In this document: positions 36,236-45,052 of the stretch, piece after piece
How the letters are laid out: each line of letters begins with the position of its first letter
Position numbering within the stretch: the stretch's first letter is position 1
NCBI GenBank assembly: GCA_028280445.1
Contig: JANQLU010000008.1
Span: forward strand, 306,579 to 370,578
Origin: Pirellulaceae bacterium
Lineage (GTDB): Bacteria > Planctomycetota > Planctomycetia > Pirellulales > Pirellulaceae
DNA length: 64,000 nt
Direction: 5' to 3'
Notes under the pieces: generated by a model
The model's database searches: none
What the model was told of the DNA's origin: nothing
What the model saw: the letters and a program-made list of their open reading frames with translations, nothing else
Program-made: the position numbers and the translations under genes

Positions 36236-36421
36236 TCATTCCGATTGGCCGTTGGCAATCTCTTCGTATTTGCGTAAGATGCGCTCGGCCTCTCTACGTG
36301 CAGCGATCATGTCTTCTTCATACGGTTGCTCGAACGAAAGCATGTCAGCTAAAGCGTCCGTTGTTTCAGACAACGTGGAGTGGAGTTCCTTTATTGCGAT
36401 AAGATTGTCGTTAGTGTTCAT
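36236..36421 (-). CDS. 61-aa acidic helical protein
   Basis: Starts MNTNDNLIAIKELHSTLSET and continues as one charged helix pair (EEDMIAARREAERILRKYEE). A longer upstream frame is basic and unlikely. No ribosome-binding site is evident, and no family is recognised. It follows the primase gene on the same strand after a terminator. Confidence 0.5.
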   Translation of the reverse strand: MNTNDNLIAIKELHSTLSETTDALADMLSFEQPYEEDMIAARREAERILRKYEEIANGQSE

Positions 36422-36666
36422 AGTAATTTGTGATTTATGGATTACCTGCAATCGTGGGCTCGCTACCGATTCAATGCAAACTGAATCTGTCAACAATAAT
36501 TGGCGCAACAAAGCCAATAACAGGCGTTTCCGGAGAAGGGGATAACGCCATCGTTTTAGGCGGTGTGACGGCTGACGAAGCGTCACGAGCGCCAAACAAT
36601 CTTGGCGCAAAACAATAAATGGCTGTGCAGCGGTTTTACTTTGCGACCGAATGCAATTTCGCATGA

Positions 36667-36694
36667 GAAAAAACCCAGACGTAGTGTCTGGGTT
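36667..36694 (-). terminator. Rho-independent terminator of the primase gene
   Basis: AACCCAGAC pairs with GTCTGGGTT around 5 nt; on the minus strand TTTTTT follows. Confidence 0.8.
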
Positions 36695-36712
36695 CGTATG
36701 ATGAATGGGCAA

Positions 36713-37726
36713 CTAGCGAATGAGCGACTGCAGCTCGTTGCGGTTCAAATTGTCGGGTTCAATCCCTTCCGGCAGCTTGAGAACACGAACGAATGTGTGG
36801 GTAATCAGCTTGGCCGCTCCCAAACGCATCCCTTGATACCCGCCGTCATTACCGTCGAACATCAGGATGATTGGGGACTGTAGTGAACGCAGGATGGCAG
36901 CCTGGGCATCGCTGACAGAACCGGTTAACGTGCTGACAGTTCGCGGAAAACCACATTGCACCAGATGAAATACCTTGAATGCCCCTTCAACGACGATGAT
37001 GGGGTAAGTGGTGCCGCCGTGCCGCAGTGCTTCGTTCAAACCGTAGACAATCTGTCCAGTTGAGAAGCCATCAGGGACTTTGTAACGAGATTTGCCGTGT
37101 CGCTTGTAGTCGTCATCCGGCCAGCGGCCAATGTAACCAACCGGATTCTCACCGTCGGCCGGCCGCCAGTTATAGCAGGGGATAGCGACGTAGCCCGCAA
37201 GCTGGCCTCGCTTGCAAAGACCGAGCCCATACGTGGCGATTGTCTCGTCGGTGAGACTTCGAGTTTTGAGATACGGTGCTGTCTGGTCGAGTTGCAAACA
37301 AAACTGTAAGGGCTGCAAAGGCTCTGGCAGATTACCTGAGCTCGGTTCGGGCTTAGCACACCTCGCCTGCACAGCCGGTGGTTTGTCGGGCTTCGCGAGC
37401 GTGAGCCGTTCGCCAAAATGATCAGCAAACCAAAAGCGAACATGCTCATTGTCAAAGTCAGTTATGGCTTTAACTAACTCAATAATGTCGCCGCCGCGAC
37501 CGCATTCAGGACTGAAACACCGCCACAGCCAAACTCCGTCCTTAGGATGAGCTTTGAACTGCTGCGGGTTCGGCCGTGGGCCGTGTTCATGGCTCGGTAG
37601 GGGACAGACGCCGCTGATTTGATTAGCGGTGATTTGGAAATCAGTCAGCCCAAGTTTTTCCAAGACTTCGGCAATTGAGATTTTTTGTTTGCATTCGGCA
37701 AACGAGATATATGGTCGATCTGACAT
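36713..37726 (-). CDS. DNA primase (CHC2 zinc finger plus TOPRIM)
   Basis: A 337-aa protein starting MSDRPYISFAECKQKISIAE. A CHC2-like zinc site is formed by GVCPLPSHEHG and RCFSPECGRGGDIIELV. The TOPRIM core shows IIVVEGAFKVFHLVQCG (catalytic Glu) and IILMFDGNDGGYQGM (Asp pair). It makes RNA primers for the element's replication or after transfer. GGAG 9 bases before the ATG at 37726 supports this start. Short compared with cellular DnaG: no helicase-binding domain. Confidence 0.87.
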   Translation of the reverse strand: MSDRPYISFAECKQKISIAEVLEKLGLTDFQITANQISGVCPLPSHEHGPRPNPQQFKAHPKDGVWLWRCFSPECGRGGDIIELVKAITDFDNEHVRFWFADHFGERLTLAKPDKPPAVQARCAKPEPSSGNLPEPLQPLQFCLQLDQTAPYLKTRSLTDETIATYGLGLCKRGQLAGYVAIPCYNWRPADGENPVGYIGRWPDDDYKRHGKSRYKVPDGFSTGQIVYGLNEALRHGGTTYPIIVVEGAFKVFHLVQCGFPRTVSTLTGSVSDAQAAILRSLQSPIILMFDGNDGGYQGMRLGAAKLITHTFVRVLKLPEGIEPDNLNRNELQSLIR

Positions 37727-37861
37727 AGATGACACTCCGTGTGAAAGAACTGGTCTGATCACCATGCCAGAGCTGAGGGAGTGTTTGCAAACGGCCGCCG
37801 ACCTCTTACGGCCCTCAAGCTTAATGACGTACGCAAGCAAGGGCCATTACCACATTTTCGA

Positions 37862-38737
37862 TCAATTGGCTGGTCGCCATGTTATGTAGTACCAACCGGG
37901 GGCCGGGGGAGGGCATTTTAACTGCAGTGTCGTCACGCCAGCGTCGGTGGTCTTGCGAAACGATCCATTCGATTGCAGGAGTTTTGTCACACGGTGATCG
38001 CGGAAATCTTGGGGAGTCAACACAAGTACGTCCGGGTCTACAATGGCAAAGCCAGGAGGAAATTCAATAGAGAGATCGAGCAACCGACACGATGACTCAA
38101 CCCGCCGCCCCATGATATCTTTGTCCACGTAGTATTCGATACTGCCTTCCACTTTCGTATCGGCCCAGTCTTTTCTGAGCATCTCCGCACTGGTTTTCCA
38201 CCATTCGGGCAACGAGAAGGAATACTTCAATCGAACATCCTTGTCACTATCGGTTAATGGCGGTGTAAACAAAAAACGCCACTTCACGAGTTTTGGGTCG
38301 GCTGGCTCAAATTCATAAGTAACGTTCGAGCCATCGATCTCAGGTGTAGCGATGTCAATTTCGGGACGACGGACGACGGTTCGATCAGGCGTCCCTGTTT
38401 TGCCAAACGTGTCACTGATCGCTTCAACGGAGCCAACAATTCGATACACGTATTCGACAGTGGTCTGGCACGTGCCATCGATCGTCAGTTTCCGGTGGTC
38501 ATGGCACGCCAATTCGATGTTGTCGGGGTTGACGGCAATCAGCGACTGCACAGGGACATCCAACTCCTTCGCAATGCGTGAAATCGTGCTTTTGTCTACC
38601 TTGAAAAATCGCTCTGCCCTCGAGATGACCTCGGTAGACAAGTCTGTCTTCACAGCCAATTCTAGCTGAATCCAGCCACGTTGATCCCGAAGCTGCTTGA
38701 TCTTGTCGCCGTTGGGATAGACAGAATCGCGTGCCAT
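37862..38737 (-). CDS. XRE-family regulator with large C-terminal domain
   Basis: A 291-aa protein starting MARDSVYPNGDKIKQLRDQR. Residues 10-65 are an XRE helix-turn-helix (IQLELAVKTDLSTEVISRAE, then KVDKSTISRIAKELDVPVQS). The remaining 210 residues form an unassigned beta-rich domain (WRFLFTPPLT...; SIEFPPGFAIVDPDVLVL) that may sense a ligand or protein. It precedes the primase gene by 136 bp on the same strand and may control the replication module. Confidence 0.7.
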   Translation of the reverse strand: MARDSVYPNGDKIKQLRDQRGWIQLELAVKTDLSTEVISRAERFFKVDKSTISRIAKELDVPVQSLIAVNPDNIELACHDHRKLTIDGTCQTTVEYVYRIVGSVEAISDTFGKTGTPDRTVVRRPEIDIATPEIDGSNVTYEFEPADPKLVKWRFLFTPPLTDSDKDVRLKYSFSLPEWWKTSAEMLRKDWADTKVEGSIEYYVDKDIMGRRVESSCRLLDLSIEFPPGFAIVDPDVLVLTPQDFRDHRVTKLLQSNGSFRKTTDAGVTTLQLKCPPPAPGWYYITWRPAN

Positions 38738-39169
38738 TTTCTGGAAACTTCCGAGTAACGTACGAGTAACAAATACTAGACAACTGATAAAATATGGCCA
38801 GAACACGGGTTCGCCAAGTGTTCCCAAGAAATAAAAAGCCCTCGAATATCATCAGAGGCGCCTTGAAAAAGAAGATGCCCGCAACGACTGCAATCGTTAC
38901 GGGCGGATTCGAATCGAGGCTAGATCATCTCCACTGAAAGAAAAACGATGACCTCAGACCCAACCCGACGGCAAACGCGGCGTCCCTGCCTACCGTCGAA
39001 TCATGTCCTCGCAGGTACTACCTGCGTCTCTGGACATTTCTGTGCTTTTCGTTGCAACCCTGCGTTCTTGGGTAACGTTCACGGTGCATTGCTACACACC
39101 ATCGCCAGCGTGCTTGCTTTTGGCCCAATTGTCAATCTATTTTTGCAAAGGAGTATGGGCTTCTTACGA
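38738..39169. other. Intergenic region with one hairpin
   Basis: GCCCG-AACGA pairs with TCGTT-CGGGC (38877-38904) and is followed by a T-rich stretch on the minus strand, so it could stop minus-strand transcription entering the XRE gene. A 75-codon plus-strand frame from 38948 has one hydrophobic segment but no ribosome-binding site; not called. Confidence 0.4.
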
Positions 39170-39238
39170 GGTTAGCCACCTTGGCCGGCGCAGCCGGAGA
39201 GGGAAACAAAAGCAATGGACTGCAGTTTATTGTTACTA
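39170..39238 (+). promoter_or_regulatory. Conserved leader motif, copy B
   Basis: Similar to 19871-19943; the shared text includes GGAGAG-GAAACAAAA. CCGGC-GCA-GCCGG forms a local hairpin. The next plus-strand gene is the Cys-rich peptide, 190 bp further on; positions 39239-39426 show no other gene. Confidence 0.45.
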
Positions 39239-39426
39239 GTTAAATACTTAGAACCATGTCAATCATCCAACAACATCGTAAGGACTAACCAATTCGGAGG
39301 CTCTATTGCACAACAAGGCTTGCGACCGAGTAATACCGACCACGCGGTATAAGGATGCAGTGGCACTATGAAATGTCTTGGACGACCCACTTTTGAATTT
39401 TTCAGCAATTTTTGAGGATAACAAGC

Positions 39427-39552
39427 ATGTGTAATTGTGATTGCGATTGTAATTGTGACTGCAACGGAGTTGTTGAGGACATTGTCGAATCAGTTGTAGA
39501 TGCAATATTCAGCCCAGTTGAAATCATCTTGGACTCCATTAGCCACGAGTGA
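39427..39552 (+). CDS. 41-aa peptide with alternating-cysteine head
   Basis: The frame begins MCNCDCDCNCDCNG, six Cys in every second position interleaved with Asn/Asp, then an acidic amphipathic helix (VVEDIVESVVDAIFSPVEII). GAGG lies 9 bases before the ATG and a strong stem-loop follows 20 bases after the stop. Such a head could bind metal ions or form a beta-helix-like knot; no known family fits. It is the only plus-strand gene in this part of the element and sits downstream of leader copy B. Confidence 0.65.
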   Translation: MCNCDCDCNCDCNGVVEDIVESVVDAIFSPVEIILDSISHE

Positions 39553-39565
39553 ATCTGGACTTAAA

Positions 39566-39610
39566 AAACACGAAATATGAGCACCTGCCGTTTGGCGGGT
39601 GCTCATATTT
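39566..39610. terminator. Strong stem-loop between convergent genes
   Basis: A 17-bp stem (AAATATGAGCACC inverted at 39598-39610, continuing through TGCC-GTTT-GGCG). On the minus strand TTTTTT follows within a few bases; it overlaps the stop of the gene at 39603-40535. Confidence 0.8.
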
Positions 39611-40535
39611 CAGTTGCGGCTATCACTCGAAGTCGCTGACCAACCATGTCAAATGGTGCAGCGGCTTGCTCGATCAATTGACATCGCCGAACAGCGTCAA
39701 CTGCCGCCGTCGTAACGAAGGATATGCGACAGTGAGGGAGAGGCTTTTTCGCTCCGCATTGTCGGTATAACTCAATCAAATATGCTCGGCCGCAATTGGA
39801 TTGCAACCAGCTTTCGTAACGAAAGAACTTCGCTTTGAGTTGACGTTCTGTCATTGTGCCTCGGTCAAGTTCGAGGAGATGGCACATCATCCCTTTGCCG
39901 CGTTGACGAATGACATACATCGCGTCTGGTTCGAGTCTGCTCATTTTGCTTCGTAGAGCTACTTGAAACGACGGATGCGACGTAAGTGATCGCCGCTCGA
40001 CCTGTAGCAGGTCTCGATCGTCGTTAAGCTGGGTTGAATGCCAGACGGCCAACAAATATTCAGTGACCTCAAGCTCGTGAAGTATATACTGACCCGATAG
40101 CCCGTCACGACGAAAGCGATCTATACAAATGATATGACTTTGCTTGCCATTGGCCTCCAACTCGGCACGTAGCTTGCGTGCTCCAGCTGGAGTCACATAG
40201 TAGACCTTCGGGAACACTGGCGAGACGCCGCGAGTCGGCATCACGCCCAACCAGCCCAGCGATTCCAACTCAACTAAGTGTCGTCGCGTTGTACGAGCAG
40301 ACCTCAGCACCTTGCTAAACCGTCGTTGTATTTGGTCAGCGACGACAAAACGGTTTCGGTACACGAATGCAACAACACCTAGATAGTGCGGCCGGACTTT
40401 CGGAGCCTTGATTTGTGTTTGCTTGTGCCGATGCATTGGTTCAAGCAGCTTGTGCAGCTGCCAGACGCATAACGGATTCTTTGAATTTGCGTTATTCACC
40501 CTCTCCACTGACACTCCACATACACTCCACAACAC
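39603..40535 (-). CDS. Replication-relaxation family protein 2
   Basis: Up to 310 aa. CVWQLHKLLEP, PHYLGVVAFVYRNRFVVADQ, IQRRF and HLLELDRGTMTERQLKAKFF match the protein at 25392-26639. The winged helix spans about residues 50-120. The start is uncertain: 40535 is a GTG, and another GTG at 40499 follows GGAGAGG closely. It is the last element gene before attR. Confidence 0.75.
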   Translation of the reverse strand: MLWSVCGVSVERVNNANSKNPLCVWQLHKLLEPMHRHKQTQIKAPKVRPHYLGVVAFVYRNRFVVADQIQRRFSKVLRSARTTRRHLVELESLGWLGVMPTRGVSPVFPKVYYVTPAGARKLRAELEANGKQSHIICIDRFRRDGLSGQYILHELEVTEYLLAVWHSTQLNDDRDLLQVERRSLTSHPSFQVALRSKMSRLEPDAMYVIRQRGKGMMCHLLELDRGTMTERQLKAKFFRYESWLQSNCGRAYLIELYRQCGAKKPLPHCRISFVTTAAVDAVRRCQLIEQAAAPFDMVGQRLRVIAATEI

Positions 40536-40564
40536 TGCGAAATTGCTCTATATTGGACGACAAT

Positions 40565-40600
40565 AAAAAACGCGAAACCTCGTAAAAACAAGGGTTCGCG
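40565..40600 (-). terminator. Terminator-like hairpin near attR
   Basis: CGCGAA-CCT pairs with AGG-TTCGCG with one mismatch; TTTTTT follows on the minus strand. It lies upstream of the last element gene and could block transcription entering from the chromosome. Confidence 0.6.
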
Positions 40601-40634
40601 TAGGGGAGCGTCGAGCAGTATAGTGGTCTCGCGA

Positions 40635-40678
40635 GACTTCTAATCAATAGGTCGCAGGTTCGAATCCTGCTCGGGGTA
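40635..40678 (+). repeat. attR: copy of the tRNA-Arg 3' end
   Basis: 43 of 44 bases match 524-567. The rest of a tRNA is absent, so it is not a functional gene. It marks the right end of the element. Confidence 0.92.
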
Positions 40679-40850
40679 TTTGAGGTCAGAAATTGGAAGT
40701 ACGGTTTTCCAGCTTGTTTTGGGTTGCAATTCGACTAGCGAACGTATTTTCGCACTGAACTGTACTCATGGGACCAAACGTGTCGTCGAAGCATCGATAA
40801 ATAAAGGTGAATGACCTGAAGCATTGAATGATGTTTAGTGAAGGAATCAC

Positions 40851-42542
40851 GTGGCTATTAAAAAAAACAAGATCTATCAAGGTGATTGTGTAAAACAGTT
40901 GGCCAAATTGGAGAAGGGCTCTGTCGATTTGGTTTTCGCAGACCCACCGTTCAACATCGGATATGAATATGATGTCTACAACGATAAGCAGTCCACGTCA
41001 GATTATTTGAGTTGGTGCCGCCAATGGATCAAAGGTGTCCATCGAGCGTTAAAGCCAGATGGAACGTTTTGGCTGGCAATCGGTGACGAATACGCCGCTG
41101 AATTGAAAATCGAATCACAGAAAGCTGGTTTTCATTGCCGCAGTTGGGTCATCTGGTATTACACCTTTGGCGTCAATTGCACGAATGCTTTCAGTCGATC
41201 ACACACACATCTTTTTCATTTCGTAAAAGATGAAAAGAGCTTTACGTTCGTCAGACCGAATCCGAACGTCCGAGTCAAGTCAGCTCGACAGCTGGTTTAT
41301 GCAGATATTCGTGCAAATCCTAATGGACGCTTGCCAGATAACACTTGGATTACTCGGCCTCAAGATGCTCCAGATGCATTCAGACCAAACCATGATACGT
41401 GGTTTTTTTCACGTGTGGCTGGAACTTTCAAAGAGCGTGAGGGATTTCATGGTTGCCAAATGCCAGAGCAATTGCTTGCCAGAATTATTCGCACATCAAG
41501 TAACCCTTACGATCTGGTTTTGGACCCCTTTGGAGGCAGTGGAACGACACTTTGTGTCGCGAAAAAACTTCGCCGCAATTGGATTGGTTTTGAATTGTCA
41601 AAGGACTACGTAAAACACATCGAAAAACGCTTAGATCAAACCAAAATTGATGACCCGATCGATGGTCCGGAAGATCCTGTTGAGAGTGCTCCAAAAACAT
41701 CCAGTGGCAAGAAGCGGAACAAAAAAAGTTTTGATGATGATACGATCAAAGCTGTCATCGAGTCATACCAAACGGCCGGCGATGGATATCCAGCTGATTT
41801 CATTTTGTGTGATAAAAATCTGAACAAGAAATTTATCAAGGAGTGTCTCAAACGCGGAATTGGCGGTAATGCCATTGTTTGGAATCGGTTGATGTTGAAA
41901 CTTCGCAAATCTGGAAAACTGCCTCGCTCGACTCGCCGGCCACCGCGAATCTCTGCAGAAGAATTAAATCGCTACGGCTACGCGAGCGAAGTCGCGTGGC
42001 GTCTGGTTTCTGACGAGTTTAGTTCTGATTTTCTACCGCCACCTTCGCTGGATGATATTCTTTGTTGTCCAGACTCGGCGGAATATTTCGATCAGATCGC
42101 GACTCAATATGGTCCCCAGCATTTTAAAGTTACTTCCTTGCAGTATCGCCGAGCCGCATTGGCAATTAGAAAGATGGCCAAGGATGTACGAACACTTGCC
42201 GACAGGAAATACCGCAGTTGGACGCGAGAACAGCTTTCCACCATCCATCGCGATGATTTGGAATCGTCACTTTCAAAATGTGACGCGGCCGGAGTATTTT
42301 TGATCACGGGACAAGACGTCGGTGTTTACGCTGGCGAGGCTGAAAACTTGAGCGAACATTTAACGATGGTGCTTGAAAATCCGGAATGGAAGAGATTTGA
42401 TCCAGATGTGATTCTGATCCAAAAAAATGACCAGGAATTTTCGGACAACTACGCGCTCAAATCTGCGTTGGTTCGAAAAAACAGTCCGTTGCTGAACAGC
42501 AAAATCTGGTTGCCAGAGGAGTCAAAAAAGAAGCCGAAATGA
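40851..42542 (+). CDS. DNA methyltransferase with C-terminal GIY-YIG-like domain
   Basis: A 563-aa protein starting at GTG with AAGGA 6 bases upstream. Motif IV DPPF (31-34) precedes motif I FGGSGTT (227-233), the beta-class order of N4-cytosine or N6-adenine methylases. After a Lys/Ser-rich linker and a helical region, residues 481-560 read GVFLITGQDVGVYAGEAENL and end LLNSKIW, which fits GIY-YIG (GVF for GIY, VYAG for YIG). The usual Arg after 'NL' is replaced (NLSEHL), so nuclease activity is doubtful. It lies 170 bp outside attR and is followed by an overlapping gene. Confidence 0.85.
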   Translation: MAIKKNKIYQGDCVKQLAKLEKGSVDLVFADPPFNIGYEYDVYNDKQSTSDYLSWCRQWIKGVHRALKPDGTFWLAIGDEYAAELKIESQKAGFHCRSWVIWYYTFGVNCTNAFSRSHTHLFHFVKDEKSFTFVRPNPNVRVKSARQLVYADIRANPNGRLPDNTWITRPQDAPDAFRPNHDTWFFSRVAGTFKEREGFHGCQMPEQLLARIIRTSSNPYDLVLDPFGGSGTTLCVAKKLRRNWIGFELSKDYVKHIEKRLDQTKIDDPIDGPEDPVESAPKTSSGKKRNKKSFDDDTIKAVIESYQTAGDGYPADFILCDKNLNKKFIKECLKRGIGGNAIVWNRLMLKLRKSGKLPRSTRRPPRISAEELNRYGYASEVAWRLVSDEFSSDFLPPPSLDDILCCPDSAEYFDQIATQYGPQHFKVTSLQYRRAALAIRKMAKDVRTLADRKYRSWTREQLSTIHRDDLESSLSKCDAAGVFLITGQDVGVYAGEAENLSEHLTMVLENPEWKRFDPDVILIQKNDQEFSDNYALKSALVRKNSPLLNSKIWLPEESKKKPK

Positions 42543-42895
42543 CAGACAACAACGCGAAACAGTGTCTCGGCATTTGTCCGCTGTTTGAAGCCGAGTTGCT
42601 TCTCGAATTGATGTTCAGGTATTGGTCTCACCCCTACGCTGACAATAAAGAGTACCGTTCAAGTTTGCTCGAATCTGCTACAGAATTATTGATGAGAGCA
42701 TCTGACACAAATTGTAACGAGGTTTTCTTTCGGGGAATGCCAACTCAGGACATGAACTTCGTCTCAGCGGTCTGGTACGTTGAATGGAATAGCGTTCAAG
42801 ATAGTGTTGAAGATCGAAATTCTCGCCAGCGATGGCTGGAAAAAGTTCGAAAGTCGCTACCTTCTTGTTTTTGCGATACCGATTTGCTCGATTGA
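42539..42895 (+). CDS. Hypothetical protein coupled to the methyltransferase
   Basis: A 118-aa protein (MTDNNAKQCLGICPLFEAEL...). It overlaps the methyltransferase stop by ATGA, so they are cotranslated. The composition is acidic and Trp/Cys-rich, and no motif is recognised. Coupling suggests a partner or accessory of the methyltransferase. Confidence 0.65.
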   Translation: MTDNNAKQCLGICPLFEAELLLELMFRYWSHPYADNKEYRSSLLESATELLMRASDTNCNEVFFRGMPTQDMNFVSAVWYVEWNSVQDSVEDRNSRQRWLEKVRKSLPSCFCDTDLLD

Positions 42896-43133
42896 TTTGC
42901 AATCATGCATCGACCCAAAAAACTAATGCTGATTTTTGCCGATTAATCGCTTCAGGAAGCGATCAAAGTATTTGCCACGCTACTCTGAAATTGGTTTCTC
43001 ACAGCGTTGTGGGGCACGTTTTTCCTGACCGCAATTAATCGACCACGAATTTGGCGATGAGGTCCGCCGCAGGTGTTCAAAATTTCCGATGATCACGTTA
43101 CGCTATGGAGTGATTTTGTTGTGGAATACCGCT

Positions 43134-43796
43134 ATGCCATTGCCTGAAATCGAATTGATTTATCCGATCTATATCATTCCGCATGGCGGTGGGTATCTGT
43201 CGATTGTCGATCCCGAAGACAATACGACTCAACTGTTGGTGGTCTGCGGAACTCAGGAACTGGTGATGCGTCTGATTCACCAATTCCAGATCTTGAGCGC
43301 GCCTCGAGCTTTGAACAACGATCGTGAGTTTGCCTGGTTGTTGCGAAGTCTGAAATCGCCGGTTACCAAAGTCGTTTTTGATCCCAAACCCGAAGGCGAG
43401 TCAATTAACGGGCGAACGACGGTTGCTGTCAATGATTTGTTGACGCAACATCTGAAACCCGATCTTTCACCCTGGAACTATCCCGTTTTTGCGATCGCCA
43501 AAGATGATGGATTCGTATCGATCGACTCCGACGATGGGGCAGGGGGAACAATGACTTTGTTAACGTTGTTTACCGAAAAAGATCTGGCGACTGATTTTTT
43601 GAAAGAAACCGATCAGTCAGGAACGCTGTGTCGGTTGGGAGATGTCGGGCAAGCTAGAACATTTTTGAAAAGTATTGATAAAAGCCTGGCCGTTGCGGTT
43701 GCCTTGGATCCAACCGTCGAGGGTGATCAACAAACGGCGAAGTACTGTTTTGCGATCGAAGTGTTGTTGGAAAAATATTTGGTCGCCGAGTCGTAA
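43134..43796 (+). CDS. Hypothetical protein with two similar halves
   Basis: A 220-aa protein starting MPLPEIELIYPIYIIPHGGG. Both halves contain a pattern of a hydrophobic strand, then GG/DDG, then 'T-LL-LF/VC-T-K/Q-EL/DL', and end in 'VVFDP/AVALDP', which suggests an internal duplication. The pattern recalls SseB-type domains but identity is not clear. An ATG at 43089 would add a less plausible tail. No membrane segments. Confidence 0.65.
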   Translation: MPLPEIELIYPIYIIPHGGGYLSIVDPEDNTTQLLVVCGTQELVMRLIHQFQILSAPRALNNDREFAWLLRSLKSPVTKVVFDPKPEGESINGRTTVAVNDLLTQHLKPDLSPWNYPVFAIAKDDGFVSIDSDDGAGGTMTLLTLFTEKDLATDFLKETDQSGTLCRLGDVGQARTFLKSIDKSLAVAVALDPTVEGDQQTAKYCFAIEVLLEKYLVAES

Positions 43797-43797
43797 A

Positions 43798-44388
43798 TCA
43801 CGAGTCATCGAGTTCCTTTTTCAACGCTTCGAAAAAATGTTTTATGTCACGCCGATGACGCAGGCGAAAAAATCGAACGTGTTTCACGACGGGATCGTTC
43901 ATCAATTCCAAATAGCGGCGGCGATTGTTTCGAAACGTGACAATGGTCCACCAGATAATCGAATCGTGGCTCAAAAATGTCCGGCGAAAAGACTCTCGAT
44001 TACCGGTTTCGGGCCAAAGTTCTTTTCGCGTCCATATTCGCGACACCGCACGCGTGATGGCCTGATAGAAAGTGCGAAAAAACGAAGGATCTACCCAGAC
44101 GATCGAGGTCACGTGATTCCATTTGATGTCGGCTGATTTGGAATGATAATTCCCATCAATCACCGAGGAACTGGTTTGTTCGATCGCGGTTTGAAGTTTT
44201 TCGCGAAATCGGTCGTTGTCTTCTTCGACCCAATTCGGCAGCCAATGCAACCGGTCCAATTCAATATGCTGAGCGCCGGTCAATTGGGCCAACTGTTTGG
44301 CAAAAGTCGATTTACCACAGCCACTGGTACCGACCACGTTGACACATTGGACGTCGGCCAAAGTGGGTGTTGGGTTGGGAGAACGCAT
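43798..44388 (-). CDS. P-loop kinase, AAA_17/topology-modulation type
   Basis: A 196-aa protein. Walker A VVGTSGCGKSTF lies near the N-terminus; HIELDRLHWLPNW and SVIDGNYHS are typical of the adenylate-kinase-like proteins annotated as topology modulation/FlaR. The substrate is unknown. Convergent with the preceding gene, with one base between the stops. Confidence 0.8.
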   Translation of the reverse strand: MRSPNPTPTLADVQCVNVVGTSGCGKSTFAKQLAQLTGAQHIELDRLHWLPNWVEEDNDRFREKLQTAIEQTSSSVIDGNYHSKSADIKWNHVTSIVWVDPSFFRTFYQAITRAVSRIWTRKELWPETGNRESFRRTFLSHDSIIWWTIVTFRNNRRRYLELMNDPVVKHVRFFRLRHRRDIKHFFEALKKELDDS

Positions 44389-44485
44389 ATCAAGTCGTTA
44401 TTCTGATATTCCTGTTTCTCGGCTTGTCAAACAGGGATGAATCACAAAAATCAAGTGTTGAGCCGTTGACAATCTGGAAGGCCCG

Positions 44486-45052
44486 ATGCCGATCCTCGAT
44501 CGCGAACCGGATATCTATCCGCAAGATCTTTTTTCACAATCCGAATTGTTGTCAGATGAACAACGTCGGTGGTGGTGTGTTTATACCATGTCGCGCCGCG
44601 AAAAGGATTTGATGCGGAAACTTTATCGCGCAAAAATCGTATTTTATTCGCCGGTTGTCGCCAAACGTTATCGTTCACCAGGTGGGCGTTTGCGCACGAG
44701 TTTTATTCCGCTGTTTGCAAATTATGTTTTCATGTTCGCCGACGACGCGGAAAAATACGAAGCGATGAAGTCGAATTGCATTTCAAAATGTACCGAAATT
44801 GTTCAAGTGGAATCGTTGCTGGCCGATCTCGCTCAAATTTTTCGCGCCTGCCAGGCGGGAACGCCGTTGACCCCTGAAGCCAAACTGCAGGCGGGTGATC
44901 CGGTTCGCGTCAGAACCGGGCCTTTTGCCGGTTACGATGGCATCGTGATTCGCCGGGAGGGCAAGACGCGGTTGTTGCTGTCAGTCCGGTATCTGGAGCA
45001 GGGAGTTTCGATGGAAATCGACGAAGCCATGTTGGATGTCACACGTTCCTGA
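44486..45052 (+). CDS. NusG-family transcription factor (specialised paralogue)
   Basis: A 188-aa protein. RRWWCVYTMSRREKDLMRKL and SFIPLFANYVFMFADD form the NGN domain; residues 135-185 (KLQAGDPVRVRTGPFAGYDG) are a KOW domain. GGAAGG precedes the ATG. Divergence from housekeeping NusG and location ahead of an exosortase suggest an RfaH/LoaP-like role in reading through a long envelope or polysaccharide operon. Confidence 0.85.
   Translation: MPILDREPDIYPQDLFSQSELLSDEQRRWWCVYTMSRREKDLMRKLYRAKIVFYSPVVAKRYRSPGGRLRTSFIPLFANYVFMFADDAEKYEAMKSNCISKCTEIVQVESLLADLAQIFRACQAGTPLTPEAKLQAGDPVRVRTGPFAGYDGIVIRREGKTRLLLSVRYLEQGVSMEIDEAMLDVTRS

Larger units (their letters stand above)
568..40678. mobile_element. 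Integrative element of about 40 kb inserted at tRNA-Arg(TCT)
   Basis: The ends are defined by the 44-bp repeat of the tRNA 3' half. A tyrosine recombinase and an excisionase-like HTH gene lie just inside the left end. Inside are a coupling ATPase, two replication-relaxation proteins, a primase, a replication-type wHTH protein, DUF2958 and a toxin-antitoxin pair, which are typical backbone genes of integrative plasmids and ICE/IME. No relaxase of a MOB family I know and no mating-channel proteins were recognised. Cargo consists mainly of P-loop NTPases, a DNA methylase, nuclease-like proteins and small peptides. Confidence 0.9.

Noticed and set aside
38948..39175. 75-codon frame with a hydrophobic stretch
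   Set aside because: No ribosome-binding site, and it overlaps the conserved leader motif; more likely chance.
40635..40678. Second tRNA gene
   Set aside because: Only the 3' half is present; it is the att copy, not a functional tRNA.
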